A stretch of DNA of 64,000 bases from positions 81,835,950 to 81,899,949 of the forward strand of contig OZ026518.1 of NCBI GenBank assembly GCA_964019695.1. The letters are read 5' to 3'. Under the pieces are notes generated by a model that saw only the letters and a program-made list of their open reading frames with translations, searched no databases and was not told the origin of the DNA. Origin of the DNA: Loripinus fragilis. Taxonomy: Eukaryota; Mollusca; Bivalvia; Lucinida; Lucinidae. The position numbers and the translations under genes are program-made. Below are positions 20,732-35,400 of this stretch, piece after piece (position 1 is the stretch's first letter; every line of letters starts with the position of its first letter).

Positions 20732-23700
20732 GAACTGTGAAGGCTATGGCGAGAATGCGCATTTGCACAGGCTCGCCTGAGCCTTCATTGCTGGGCTATA
20801 TGATATGCGCTAAAATCTCGTGAGCTTGCCCAACAACATACCATTTATGCCTGGTTAGTCTGTGCAAAAGCTCATGAGAGGCACGTGTGATATCACCTAA
20901 ATTCTCACGATTAAGCTCATAGCTCATGGTTGACACAATCATGCAATTTGAATTTAAATCTCACAAAAGAGCTTATAACTCGTTGGCGACACATGCGATA
21001 CAACTAAAATCTCATGCGAAATCTCATAGCTCAAAAACTACGCATGCAACCAGAACTAAATTCTCGCAAGAAAGCCCTTGCACATATGCTGTACATGCGT
21101 CTAAAACTAAAATTTTATCAGAAAAATCTTAGAGCTCATGGGCAACACATGCGTTTGAACTAAAATCTCACGCAAAAAGCTCATAGCGCATGATTAACAC
21201 TTGCAATTTCATGTAGAACTACAACCTTACGACTTCATACCCATGAGCATGCGACTAGAACTTAAATCTCACAAGAAAAACTCAAATCTCAAAGACGACC
21301 CATGCAATTAAAACTAAACTCTCACTAGAAAACCCATAGTTTATTAAATACACATCAGCATGTAAAAAGAACAAAAACCTCAAATGAAAGTTCTTAGCTC
21401 ATGGGCTACAACTGCGACTAGAACTAAGAACTAAAAGCTCAAAAAGAAAGTTCATTGCTCATGGACTCAGCGTGTGATTTGAAAAAGAAATCTCGTGAGA
21501 AAGCTCAATGCCTGTGGGCGACACATGCAATTTGAACTAAAATCTCACAACAAATTTCATGGAAAGCGCATGGGCAACACATGCGATCAGAACTAAAATC
21601 TTACGAGAAAGTCCATAACTCGTGAGAATACGTGGGATATAACTAAAATAACACAAAAGTTCATAGCTTATGAGCGATACATGCGATTAGAACTAAATTC
21701 GCGGGAAATTTCATGCCTCCTGGTAAGGCAACATGTGTGATTAAAACTAAATTCTCAAGAGAAGATTAGCCCCAGGGCGACACATGCGATTAGAACTAAA
21801 ATCTCAAAAGAAATGTCAAAGCTCATGGGCGACACATGAGATTAGAACTAAAATAACATGAGGAAGTTATTAGCTCGTGGGCAACCCATGAGCTAGAACT
21901 AAGAATTAAAGTATCCCAAGAAAGTTCATAGCTCATGGGCGACGCATGTGATTATGAACTAATATCGCACAAAGGTTCATAGTTCATGAGCGACACTAGC
22001 GTGTAGACCTTAATTCTCGTGAGAAGTCCATAGCCCATGGGCGACACATGCGAGTATAACTACTATTGTACAAGAAAGGTCAAAGCTCATGGGCGACAAA
22101 TGCAGTGACTTAAATCACCCAGAAAGTTCATAGCTCATGGGCAACACATGCGATTAGAACTAAATCAGTTCGAGAAAGTTTGTAGCTCATTGGCGACACA
22201 TATGATAAGAACTAAATTTTCACAAGAAATCAGAGCCCATGGTCGATAAGTGCAATTAGAACAATTAACACAAGAGAGTTCAAAGCTCATGGGCGACACA
22301 TGCGATTACAGCTAAAATCACAAAAAATAAAAGCTCATGGGCGAGAAAGTGCATAGGTTATAATACAACAAACACTAGAGTTATAGCCTCACTTGAAAGT
22401 TTTCGTATCCTCGTTTAAAATGTTATTTAGTTAATCGATACGTTCTGTAAAGGCTCGTCAACAAGCGGATTCCTCCTAGGGAGGATTCGCAAAGTTAGCT
22501 CCCTTTTTCTTTTTTCTTTTATTTTCATTTTTTTTTATATTTTTTTTATTTTTCCATATGGGCTCCCAGGGTTTTTTGGCCATTGCTATGGGTGGGGGTT
22601 TAAGGTTGGGACCTAGTTAAGGGGTAAAACCTGCCAGTCAGTACTGGTAATCAGGGGTAGAGATTAGTAGCTCAGGTAACCTTTTTCTATGGAATCGTGC
22701 AAAACACTTTATTCAACTACAAAATCAACTAAAATTGCACAATCCAGCAGTTGCGAATTCAGAAAAGCTTTGTGAAACTGAGTCAGTCAGTACTGGTGTA
22801 TTGCAGCAAGGCCAAAGATACATATATGAATTTCTATGGAAGACTTCACTAAGCAGTATGGGAGAAACCTATATGCACTTAACCAATACTTTCAAGGATG
22901 AGCTGACATTTTATCTAAAACAATACACTTTGTGCAATGCCATTGATAGTTCTATATCATTGTTACACTCGCATCGAATGCACAAAAGAGGAATCCTTTG
23001 CAAATTGGAAATGTTTTGCTTTTTGAACAGTTCATGTGGTTGTACCCCATAAGTTCTTTCTATAAAAAGGTACTTTAACAAACAGTAAAGACCTTAATGA
23101 AATGGCACATAATGCGATATTTCACCAGGGTCTGCACTGTTTGGAATGATGAAAACAGTTCCACACTTAGTATTCCATTAGAATATAAAGAGTTTATCAA
23201 AGATACTGTAGCGTTCACCAAGGCTCTCCACTTTAACCATAGTTATTATCACACTGCATTTTCAGCGGCAACTTATCCTCCTACCGAACATATGGGGTAG
23301 CACAGGCCCTAACTAGCTGTGCATCAATAGTTTGGCAGCCACTCCCCGTCCCCTCTTGAAGAAAGTAACAACAGGTTGTTGCTTTTCTTGTTTGGTTCTT
23401 GCTTTATGTGGATGTCTTTATCTGTCTGTGTGTTTCTGTCATTTCTTTCTCTTGACGCCATAGAATGGTATGTGATGTTTGTTATGCATGTTTTTTTGTA
23501 AAGCTGTACTTGTGTTTCTATCATTTCCCGAAACAAAACATCCAGTTTGGTAGCCCACGAAAATAGTACCTTTTTAAAAATGTAAATCGCAGTATCTGTG
23601 TCTTATATTTAGTGAATGGGTGCTCTTTTGGACTTTAAACTTGCCCGTGACTAAGCATTGGTGTATGTTTGTTATGCTGATGAAAGCAAAATCATCTTTG

Positions 23701-23942
23701 TGTGGACTATTTTGTCAACTACCATGACAACGACGGACGCTGGTCTGACTCAAGTTGAATTCCGTAACTGTACGAACGCCTGATGATGCAAGATCACCCA
23801 CACTGTGGTATCTTGGGCTAGAAAATGAGATTTTGATGATTATCGCATATGCTCAAAAGCCGCCTGTAAACGTCCATGCTGCGTATCTAGTGGGAATATA
23901 GGTTGATCTGGGTGTTTCTCTACATTCATACTTTGTGTATGC
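20732..23942 (+). repeat. Macrosatellite unit 6, deleted (3,211 bp)
   Basis: The unit lacks 1,028 bp between two ggctc pentamers. The fused junction is at 22452-22456. The lost segment holds the second 38-bp flank, the 72-codon frame, the tRNA-like element and the start of the following frame. It shares the variant agctcattggcg (near 22188) only with unit 7 (near 25399). Confidence 0.96.
22452..22456. other. Deletion junction at GGCTC microhomology, unit 6
   Basis: The left flank ends gtaaaggctc (continuing tgacatg in other units) and the right flank begins ggctcgtcaacaag (preceded by catgct elsewhere). The pentamer ggctc is shared by both. In unit 5 the two pentamers lie at 18212 and 19240, which gives a 1,028-bp loss and explains the 3,211-bp unit exactly. 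Confidence 0.85.
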
Positions 23943-26900
23943 GAACTGTGAAGGCTATGGCGAGAATGCGCATTTGCACAGGCTCGCCTGAGCCTTCATT
24001 GCTGGGCTATATGATATGTGCTAAAATCTCGTGAGCTTGCCCAACAATATAACATTTATGCCTGGTTAGTCTGTGCAAAAGCTCATGAGAGGCACGTGTG
24101 ATATCACCTAAATTCTCACGATTAAGCTCATAGCTCATGGTTGACACAATCATGCAATTTGAATTTAAATCTCACAAAAGAGCTTATAACTCGTTGGCGA
24201 CACATGCGATACAACTAAAATCTCATGCGAAATCTCATAGCTCAAAAACTACGCATGCAACCAGAACTAAATTCTCGCAAGAAAGCCCTTGCACATATGC
24301 TGTACATGCGTCTAAAACTAAAATTTTATCAGAAAAATCTTAGAGCTCATGGGCAACACATGCGTTTGAACTAAAATCTCACGCAAAAAGCTCATAGCGC
24401 ATGATTAACACTTGCAATTTCATGTAGAACTACAACCTTACGACTTCATACCCATGAGCATGCGACTAGAACTAAAATCTCACAAGAAAAACTCAAATCT
24501 CAAAGACGACCCATGCAATTAAAACTAAACTCTCACTAGAAAACCCATAGTTTATTAAATACACATCAGCATGTAAAAAGAACAAAAACCTCAAATGAAA
24601 GTTCTTAGCTCATGGGCTACAACTGCGACTAGAACTAAGAACTAAAAGCTCAAAAAGAAAGTTCATTGTTCATGGACTCAGCGTGTGATTTGAAAAAGAA
24701 ATCTCGTGAGAAAGCTCAATGCCTGTGGGCGACACATGCAATTTGAACTAAAATCTCACAACAAATTTCATGGAAAGCGCATGGGCAACACATGCGATCA
24801 GAACTAAAATCTTACGAGAAAGTCCATAACTCGTGAGAATACGTGGGATATAACTAAAATAACACAAAAGTTCATAGCTTATGAGCGATACATGCGATTA
24901 GAACTAAATTCGCGGGAAATTTCATGCCTCCTGGTAAGGCAACATGTGTGATTAGAACTAAATTCTCAAGAGAAGATTAGCCCCAGGGCGACACATGCGA
25001 TTAGAACTAAAATCTCAAAAGAAATGTCAAAGCTCATGGGCGACACATGAGATTAGAACTAAAATAACATGAGGAAGTTATTAGCTCGTGGGCAACCCAT
25101 GAGCTAGAACTAAGAATTAAAGTATCCCAAGAAAGTTCATAGCTCATGGGCGACGCATGTGATTATGAACTAATATCGCACAAAGGTTCATAGTTCATGA
25201 GCGACACTAGCGTGTAGACCTTAATTCTCGTGAGAAGTCCATAGCCCATGGGCGACACATGCGAGTATAACTACTATTGTACAAGAAAGGTCAAAGCTCA
25301 TGGGCGACAAATGCAGTGACTTAAATCACCCAGAAAGTTCATAGCTCATGGGCAACACATGCGATTAGAACTAAATCAGTTCGAGAAAGTTTGTAGCTCA
25401 TTGGCGACACATATGATAAGAACTAAATTTTCACAAGAAATCAGAGCCCATGGTCGATAAGTGCAATTAGAACAATTAACACAAGAGAGTTCAAAGCTCA
25501 TGGGCGACACATGCGATTACAGCTAAAATCACAAAAAATAAAAGCTCATGGGCGAGAAAGTGCATAGGTTATAATACAACAAACACTAGAGTTATAGCCT
25601 CACTTGAAAGTTTTCGTATCCTCGTTTAAAATGTTATTTAGTTAATCGATACGTTCTGTAAAGGCTCTGACATGAATTCTCAGCTGTACGTGATCGCTTT
25701 AACGTAGACAGCACCATTTACCATGTAAAATCGCACGAGAAAGCACATAGCTCATGGGCGATACGCAGCTTTCTGAATGAGAGTGCACTTTTGCAGAGTC
25801 TCGTTCGGACCTTCATTGATCACACGTGAAAAGTATGGCGGTAGATGAAAGTAAGCACCAAACATAATGGTCGTTATTTATTTATGTCTAAGAAATACTA
25901 AGTAGATATGGGTCTCATCACGAGAAAACGTGCCATTGTGGTTTACAACAACATAAAGCTTAATCCAGCCTGTCTAGCTTCAGTGCCTAGTAAGTAGACT
26001 AATGAAATATTTCATGTAAAAGTTTGGATACTATACCTATCAATAGCAAAGAACAAACACGCAGTTCAGTCAGCACGGATGCGCATGCTGGTCTGCGCCT
26101 TTGTTATGGACAGACAACAAAATCAGGCTTTCTTGTGAAGATTTCAATATGCAATAAGGATATTGTAATTGAAGATATTAATGGATTAATCATCTGTCCA
26201 AACGTTCAAAAATCATCAGATTATGCAAAAAAAAAAAATCTTAAGTAAATAAGAATAAAAATATTTGTTTTATAAATCAGGAGCTTGCAGGTTTCGAACC
26301 CACAGGTAAATGTCCTGTTGTTCTGGTGAAAACCATTTAGACCACTCGACTATTGGGCTCATTAATCTATAGGATTAACATTCCTTTAAGTCGCAGATTG
26401 GTGTTCAAGGGACATTACTTTTCATGATATAGAAATTAACATCATTTAGCAAAAACAGTAATATTTGGTCAATTAGCCAAGTGGCATTATCACAATGTGT
26501 AAGTTTCATTCTGTGTAAAATATATATCTACAAATAAACAATGCAATCGTCTCTGGAAACTATATGGATATTTTCTCAATAAACAGAAACCATGCATGTT
26601 TAATATATGTTTTATACATAACCTTGCTGAAGTTGACCATTTTAAGTTTGTTTCCTCTAGGTGTTATGCACCACGAGCCATGTTTTCATGCTGGCTCGTC
26701 AACAAGCGGATTCCTCCTAGGGAGGATTCGCAAAGTTAGCTCCCTTTTTCTTTTTTCTTTTATTTTCATTTTTTTTATATTTTTTTTATTTTTCCATATG
26801 GGCTCCCAGGGTTTTTTTGGCCATTGCTATGGGTGGGGGTTTAAGGTTGGGACCTAGTTAAGGGGTAAAACCTGCCAGTCAGTACTGGTAATCAGGGGTA

Positions 26901-28184
26901 GAGATTAGTAGCTCAGGTAACCTTTTTCTATGGAATCGTGCAAAACACTTTATTCAACTACAAAATCAACTAAAATTGCACAATCCAGCAGTTGCGAATT
27001 CAGAAAAGCTTTGTTGAAACTGAGTCAGTCAGTACTGGTGTATTGCAGCAAGGCCAAAGATACATATATGAATTTCTATGGAAGACTTCACTAAGCAGTA
27101 TGGGAGAAACCTATATGCACTTAACCAATACTTTCAAGGATGAGCTGACATTTTATCTAAAACAATACACTTTGTGCAATGCCATTGATAGTTCTATATC
27201 ATTGTTACACTCGCATCGAATGCACAAAAGAGGAATCCTTTGCAAATTGGAAATGTTTTGCTTTTTGAACAGTTCATGTGGTTGTACCCCATAAGTTCTT
27301 TCTATAAAAAGGTACTTTAACAAACAGTAAAGACCTTGATGAAATGGCACATAATGCGATATTTCACCAGGGTCTGCACTGTTTGGAATGATGAAAACAG
27401 TTCCACACTTAGTATTCCATTAGAATATAAAGAGTTTATCAAAGATACTGTAGCGTTCACCAAGGCTCTCCACTTTGACCATAGTTATTATCACACTGCA
27501 TTTTCAGCGGCAACTTATCCTCCTACCGAACATATGGGGTAGCACAGGCCCTAACTAGCTGTGCATCAATAGTTTGGCAGCCACTCCCCGTCCCCTCTTG
27601 AAGAAAGTAACAACAGGTTGTTGCTTTTCTTGTTTGGTTCTTGCTTTATGTGGATGTCTTTATCTGTCTGTGTGTTTCTGTCATTTCTTTCTCTTGACGC
27701 CATAGAATGGTATGTGATGTTTGTTATGCATGTTTTTTTGTAAAGCTGTGCTTGTGTTTCTATCATTTCCCGAAACAAAACATCCAGTTTGGTAGCCCAC
27801 GAAAATAGTACCTTTTTAAAAATGTAAATCGCAGTATCTGTGTCTTATATTTAGTGAATAGGTGCTCTTTTGGACTTTAAACTTGCCCGTGACTAAGCAT
27901 TGGTGTATGTTTGTTATGCTGATGAAAGCAAAATCATCTTTGTGTGGACTATTTTGTCAACTACCATGACAACGACGGACGCTGGTCTGACTCAAGTTGA
28001 ATTCCGTAACTGTACGAACGCCTGATGATGCAAGATCACCCACACTGTGGTATCTTGGGCTAGAAAATGAGATTTTGATGATTATCGCATATGCTCAAAA
28101 GCCGCCTGTAAACGTCCATGCTGCGTATCTAGTGGGAATATAGGTTGATCTGGGTGTTTCTCTACATTCATACTTTGTGTATGC
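23943..28184 (+). repeat. Macrosatellite unit 7 (4,242 bp)
   Basis: Full-length and the longest ordinary monomer. It has an extra T near 27014 that breaks the 105-codon frame, a 12-base A run near 26227, a 7-base T run in the cagggttttttt segment near 26812, and two clustered substitutions near 26065-26071. The variant gtgaataggtg near 27855 is shared only with unit 8. Confidence 0.97.
26281..26360 (-). tRNA. tRNA-like element, unit 7
   Basis: Consensus copy. It is the first after the gap left by unit 6, which lost its copy in the 1,028-bp deletion. Confidence 0.45.
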
Positions 28185-31100
28185 GAACTGTGAAGGCTAT
28201 GGCGAGAATGCGCATTTGCACAGGCTCGCCTGAGCCTTCATTGCTGGGCTATATGATATGTGCTAAAATCTCGTGAGCTTGCCCAACAATATAACATTTA
28301 TGCCTGGTTAGTCTGTGCAAAAGCTCATGAGAGGCACGTGTGATATCACCTAAATTCTCACGATTAAGCTCATAGCTCATGGTTGACACAATCATGCAAT
28401 TTGAATTTAAATCTCACAAAAGAGCTTATAACTCGTTGGCGACACATGCGATACAACTAAAATCTCATGCGAAATCTCATAGCTCAAAAACTACGCATGC
28501 AACCAGAACTAAATTCTCGCAAGAAAGCCCTTGCACATATGCTGTACATGCGTCTAAAACTAAAATTTTATCAGAAAAATCTTAGAGCTCATGGGCAACA
28601 CATGCGTTTGAACTAAAATCTCACGCAAAAAGCTCATAGCGCATGATTAACACTTGCAATTTCATGTAGAACTACAACCTTACGACTTCATACCCATGAG
28701 CATGCGACTAGAACTTAAATCTCACAAGAAAAACTCAAATCTCAAAGACGACCCATGCAATTAAAACTAAACTCTCACTAGAAAACCCATAGTTTATTAA
28801 ATACACATCAGCATGTAAAAAGAACAAAAACCTCAAATGAAAGTTCTTAGCTCATGGGCTACAACTGCGACTAGAACTAAGAACTAAAAGCTCAAAAAGA
28901 AAGTTCATTGCTCATGGACTCAGCGTGTGATTTGAAAAAGAAATCTCGTGAGAAAGCTCAATGCCTGTGGGCGACACATGCAATTTGAACTAAAATCTCA
29001 CAACAAATTTCATGGAAAGCGCATGGGCAACACATGCGATCAGAACTAAAATCTTACGAGAAAGTCCATAACTTGTGAGAATACGTGGGATATAACTAAA
29101 ATAACACAAAAGTTCATAGCTTATGAGCGATACATGCGATTAGAACTAAATTCGCGGGAAATTTCATGCCTCCTGGTAAGGCAACATGTGTGATTAGAAC
29201 TAAATTCTCAAGAGAAGATTAGCCCCAGGGCGACACATGCGATTAGAACTAAAATCTCAAAAGAAATGTCAAAGCTCATGGGCGACACATGAGATTAGAA
29301 CTAAAATAACATGAGGAAGTTATTAGCTCGTGGGCAACCCATGAGCTAGAACTAAGAATTAAAGTATCCCAAGAAAGTTCATAGCTCATGGGCGACGCAT
29401 GTGATTATGAACTAATATCGCACAAAGGTTCATAGTTCATGAGCGACACTAGCGTGTAGACCTTAATTCTCGTGAGAAGTCCATAGCCCATGGGCGACAC
29501 ATGCGAGTATAACTACTATTGCACAAGAAAGGTCAAAGCTCATGGGCGACAAATGCAGTGACTTAAATCACCCAGAAAGTTCATAGCTCATGGGCAACAC
29601 ATGCGATTAGAACTAAATCAGTTCGAGAAAGTTTGTAGCTCATGGGCGACACATATGATAAGAACTAAATTTTCACAAGAAATCAGAGCCCATGGTCGAT
29701 AAGTGCAATTAGAACAATTAACACAAGAGAGTTCAAAGCTCATGGGCGACACATGCGATTACAGCTAAAATCACAAAAAATAAAAGCTCATGGGCGAGAA
29801 AGTGCATAGGTTATAATACAACAAACACTAGAGTTATAGCCTCACTTGAAAGTTTTCGTATCCTCGTTTAAAATGTTATTTAGTTAATCGATACGTTCTG
29901 TAAAGGCTCTGACATGAATTCTCAGATGTACGTGATCGCTTTAACGTAGACAGCACCATTTACCATGTAAAATCGCACGAGAAAGCACATAGCTCATGGG
30001 CGATACGCAGCTTTCTGAATGAGAGTGCACTTTTGCAGAGTCTCGTTCGGACCTTCATTGATCACACGTGAAAAGTATGGCGGTAGATGAAAGTAAGCAC
30101 CAAACATAATGGTCGTTATTTATTTATGTCTAAGAAATACTAAGTAGATATGGGTCTCATCACGAGAAAACGTGCCATTGTGGTTTACAACAACATAAAG
30201 CTTAATCCAGCCTGTCTAGCTTCAGTGCCTAGTAAGTAGACTAATGAAATATTTCATGTAAAAGTTTGGATACTATACCTATCAATAGCAAAGAACAAAC
30301 ACGCAGATCAGTCTGCACGGATGCGCATGCTGGTCTGCGCCTTTGTTATGGACAGACAACAAAATCAGGCTTTCTTGTGAAGATTTCAATATGCAATAAG
30401 GATATTGTAATTGAAGATATTAATGGATTAATCATCTGTCCAAACGTTCAAAAATCATCAGATTATGCAAAAAAAAAAAAATCTTAAGTAAATAAGAATA
30501 AAAATATTTGTTTTATAAATCAGGAGCTTGCAGGTTTCGAACCCACAGGTAAATGTCCTGTTGTTCTGGTGAAAACCATTTAGACCACTCGACTATTGGG
30601 CTCATTAATCTATAGGATTAACATTCCTTTAAGTCGCAGATTGGTGTTCAAGGGACATTACTTTTCATGATATAGAAATTAACATCATTTAGCAAAAACA
30701 GTAATATTTGGTCAATTAGCCAAGTGGCATTATCACAATGTGTAAGTTTCATTCTGTGTAAAATATATATCTACAAATAAACAATGCAATCGTCTCTGGA
30801 AACTATATGGATATTTTCTCAATAAACAGAAACCATGCATGTTTAATATATGTTTTATACATAACCTTGCTGAAGTTGACCATTTTAAGTTTGTTTCCTC
30901 TAGGTGTTATGCACCACGAGCCATGTTTTCATGCTGGCTCGTCAACAAGCGGATTCCTCCTAGGGAGGATTCACAAAGTTAGCTCCCTTTTTCTTTTTTC
31001 TTTTATTTTCATTTTGTTTATATTTTTTTATTTTTCCATATGGGCTCCCAGGGTTTTTTGGCCATTGCTATGGGTGGGGGTTTAAGGTTGGGACCTAGTT

Positions 31101-32424
31101 AAGGGGTAAAACCTGCCAGTCAGTACTGGTAATCAGGGGTAGAGATTAGTAGCTCAGGTAACCTTTTTCTATGGAATCGTGCAAAACACTTTATTCAACT
31201 ACAAAATCAACTAAAATTGCACAATCCAGCAGTTGCGAATTCAGAAAAGCTTTGTGAAACTGAGTCAGTCAGTACTGGTGTATTGCAGCAAGGCCAAAGA
31301 TACATATATGAATTTCTATGGAAGACTTCACTAAGCAGTATGGGAGAAACCTATATGCACTTAACCAATACTTTCAAGGATGAGCTGACATTTTATCTAA
31401 AACAATACACTTTGTGCAATGCCATTGATAGTTCTATATCATTGTTACACTCGCATCGAATGCACAAAAGAGGAATCCTTTGCAAATTGGAAATGTTTTG
31501 CTTTTTGAACAGTTCATGTGGTTGTACCCCATAAGTTCTTTCTATAAAAAGGTTCTTTAACAAACAGTAAAGACCTTGATGAAATGGCACATAATGCGAT
31601 ATTTCACCAGGGTCTGCACTGTTTGGAATGATGAAAATAGTTCCACACTTAGTATTCCATTAGAATATAAAGAGTTTATCAAAGATACTGTAGCGTTCAC
31701 CAAGGCTCTCCACTTTGACCATAGTTATTATCACACTGCATTTTCAGCGGCAACTTATCCTCCTACCGAACATATGGGGTAGCACAGGCCCTAACTAGCT
31801 GTGCATCAATAGTTTGGCAGCCACTCCCCGTCCCCTCTTGAAGAAAGTAACAACAGGTTGTTGCTTTTCTTGTTTGGTTCTTGCTTTATGTGGATGTCTT
31901 TATCTGTCTGTGTGTTTCTGTCATTTCTTTCTCTTGACGCCATAGAATGGTATGTGATGTTTGTTATGCATGTTTTTTTGTAAAGCTGTGCTTGTGTTTC
32001 TATCATTTCCCGAAACAAAACATCCAGTTTGGTAGCCCACGAAAATAGTACCTTTTTAAAAATGTAAATCGCAGTATCTGTGTCTTATATTTAGTGAATA
32101 GGTGCTCTTTTGGACTTTAAACTTGCCCGTGACTAAGCATTGGTGTATGTTTGTTATGCTGATGAAAGCAAAATCATCTTTGTGTGGACTATTTTGTCAA
32201 CTACCATGACAACGACGGACGCTGGTCTGACTCAAGTTGAATTCCGTAACTGTACGAACGCCTGATGATGCAAGATCACCCACACTGTGGTATCTTGGGC
32301 TAGAAAATGAGATTTTGATGATTATCGCATATGCTCAAAAGCCGCCTGTAAACGTCCATGCTGCGTATCTAGTGGGAATATAGGTTGATCTGGATGTTTC
32401 TCTACATTCATACTTTGTGTATGC
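28185..32424 (+). repeat. Macrosatellite unit 8 (4,240 bp)
   Basis: Full-length. It carries the longest A run (13 bases, near 30469), ttcacaaag near 30971 and ggttctttaac near 31552. It shares gtgaataggtg with unit 7. Confidence 0.97.
30524..30603 (-). tRNA. tRNA-like element, unit 8
   Basis: Consensus copy. The T run further downstream on the minus strand is the longest in the array (13). Confidence 0.45.
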
Positions 32425-35400
32425 GAACTGTGAAGGCTATGGCGAGAATGCGCATTTGCACAGGCTCGCCTGAGCCTTCATTGCTGGGCTATATGATATG
32501 TGCTAAAATCTCGTGAGCTTGCCCAACAATATAACATTTATGCCTGGTTAGTCTGTGCAAAAGCTCATGAGAGGCACGTGTGATATCACCTAAATTCTCA
32601 CGATTAAGCTCATAGCTCATGGTTGACACAATCATGCAATTTGAATTTAAATCTCACAAAAGAGCTTATAACTCGTTGGCGACACATGCGATACAACTAA
32701 AATCTCATGCGAAATCTCATAGCTCAAAAACTACGCATGCAACCAGAACTAAATTCTCGCAAGAAAGCCCTTGCACATATGCTGTACATGCGTCTAAAAC
32801 TAAAATTTTATCAGAAAAATCTTAGAGCTCATGGGCAACACATGCGTTTGAACTAAAATCTCACGCAAAAAGCTCATAGCACATGATTAACACTTGCAAT
32901 TTCATGTAGAACTACAACCTTACGACTTCATACCCATGAGCATGCGACTAGAACTTAAATCTCACAAGAAAAACTCAAATCTCAAAGACGACCCATGCAA
33001 TTAAAACTAAACTCTCACTAGAAAACCCATAGTTTATTAAATACACATCAGCATGTAAAAAGAACAAAAACCTCAAATGAAAGTTCTTAGCTCATGGGCT
33101 ACAACTGCGACTAGAACTAAGAACTAAAAGCTCAAAAAGAAAGTTCATTGCTCATGGACTCAGCGTGTGATTTGAAAAAGAAATCTCGTGAGAAAGCTCA
33201 ATGCCTGTGGGCGACACATGCAATTTGAACTAAAATCTCACAACAAATTTCATGGAAAGCGCATGGGCAACACATGCGATCAGAACTAAAATCTTACTAG
33301 AAAGTCCATAACTCATGAGAATACGTGGGATATAACTAAAATAACACAAAAGTTCATAGCTTATGAGCGATACATGCGATTAGAACTAAATTCGCGGGAA
33401 ATTTCATGCCTCCTGGTAAGGCAACATGTGTGATTAGAACTAATTTCTCAAGAGAAGATTAGCCCCAGGGCGACACATGCGATTAGAACTAAAATCTCAA
33501 AAGAAATGTCAAAGCTCATGGGCGACACATGAGATTAGAACTAAAATAACATGAGGAAGTTATTAGCTCGTGGGCAACCCATGAGCTAGAACTAAGAATT
33601 AAAGTATCCCAAGAAAGTTCATAGCTCATGGGCGACGCATGTGATTATGAACTAATATCGCACAAAGGTTCATAGTTCATGAGCGACACTAGCGTGTAGA
33701 CCTTAATTCTCGTGAGAAGTCCATAGCCCATGGGCGACACATGCGAGTATAACTACTATTGTACAAGAAAGGTCAAAGCTCATGGGCGACAAATGCAGTG
33801 ACTTAAATCACCCAGAAAGTTCATAGCTCATGGGCAACACATGCGATTAGAACTAAAGCAGTTCAAGAAAGTTTGTAGCTCATGGGCGACACATATGATA
33901 AGAACTAAATTTTCACAAGAAATCAGAGCCCATGGTCGATAAGTGCAATTAGAACAATTAACACAAGAGAGTTCAAAGCTCATGGGCGACACATGCGATT
34001 ACAGCTAAAATCACAAAAAATAAAAGCTCATGGGCGAGAAAGTGCATAGGTTATAATACAACAAACACTAGAGTTATAGCCTCACTTGAAAGTTTTCGTA
34101 TCCTCGTTTAAAATGTTATTTAGTTAATCGATACGTTCTGTAAAGGCTCTGACATGAATTCTCAGCTGTACGTGATCGCTTTAACGTAGACAGCACCGTT
34201 TACCATGTAAAATCGCACGAGAAAGCACATAGCTCATGGGCGATACGCAGCTTTCTGAATGAGAGTGCACTTTTGCAGAGTCTCGTTCGGACCTTCATTG
34301 ATCACACGTGAAAAGTATGGCGGTAGATGAAAGTAAGCACCAAACATAATGGTCGTTATTTATTTATGTCTAAGAAATACTAAGTAGATATGGGTCTCAT
34401 CACGAGAAAACGTGCCATTGTGGTTTACAACAACATAAAGCTTAATCCAGCCTGTCTAGCTTCAGTGCCTAGTAAGTAGACTAATGAAATAGTTCATGTA
34501 AAAGTTTGGATACTATACCTATCAATAGCAAAGAACAAACACGCAGATCAGTCTGCACGGATGCGCATGCTGGTCTGCGCCTTTGTTATGGACAGACAAC
34601 AAAATCAGGCTTTCTTGTGAAGATTTCAATATGCAATAAGGATATTGTAATTGAAGATATTAATGGATTAATCATCTGTCCAAACGTTCAAAAATCATCA
34701 GATTATGCAAAAAAAAATCTTAAGTAAATAAGAATAAAAATATTTGTTTTATAAATCAGGAGCTTGCAGGTTTCAAACCCACAGGTAAATGTCCTGTTGT
34801 TATGGTGAAAACCATTTAGACCACTCGACTATTGGGCTCATTAATCTATAGGATTAACATTCCTTTAAGTCGCAGATTGGTGTTCAAGGGACAATACTTT
34901 TCATGATATAGAAATTAACATCATTTAGCAAAAACAGTAATATTTGGTCAATTAGCCAAGTGGCATTATCACAATGTGTAAGTTTCATTCTGTGTAAAAT
35001 ATATATCTACAAATAAACAATGCAATCGTCTCTGGAAACTATATGGATATTTTCTCAATAAACAGAAACCATGCATGTTTAATATATGTTTTATACATAA
35101 CCTTGCTGAAGTTGACCATTTTAAGTTTGTTTTCTCTAGGTGTTATGCACCACGAGCCATGTTTTCATGCTGGCTCGTCAACAAGCGGATTCCTCCTAGG
35201 GAGGATTCGCAAAGTTAGCTCCCTTTTTCTTTTTTCTTTTATTTTCATTTTTTTTATATTTTTTTTATTTTTCCATATGGGCTCCCAGGGTTTTTTGGCC
35301 ATTGCTATGGGTGGGGGTTTAAGGTTGGGACCTAGTTAAGGGGTAAAACTTGCCAGTCAGTACTGGTAATCAGGGGTAGAGATTAGTAGCTCAGGTAACC

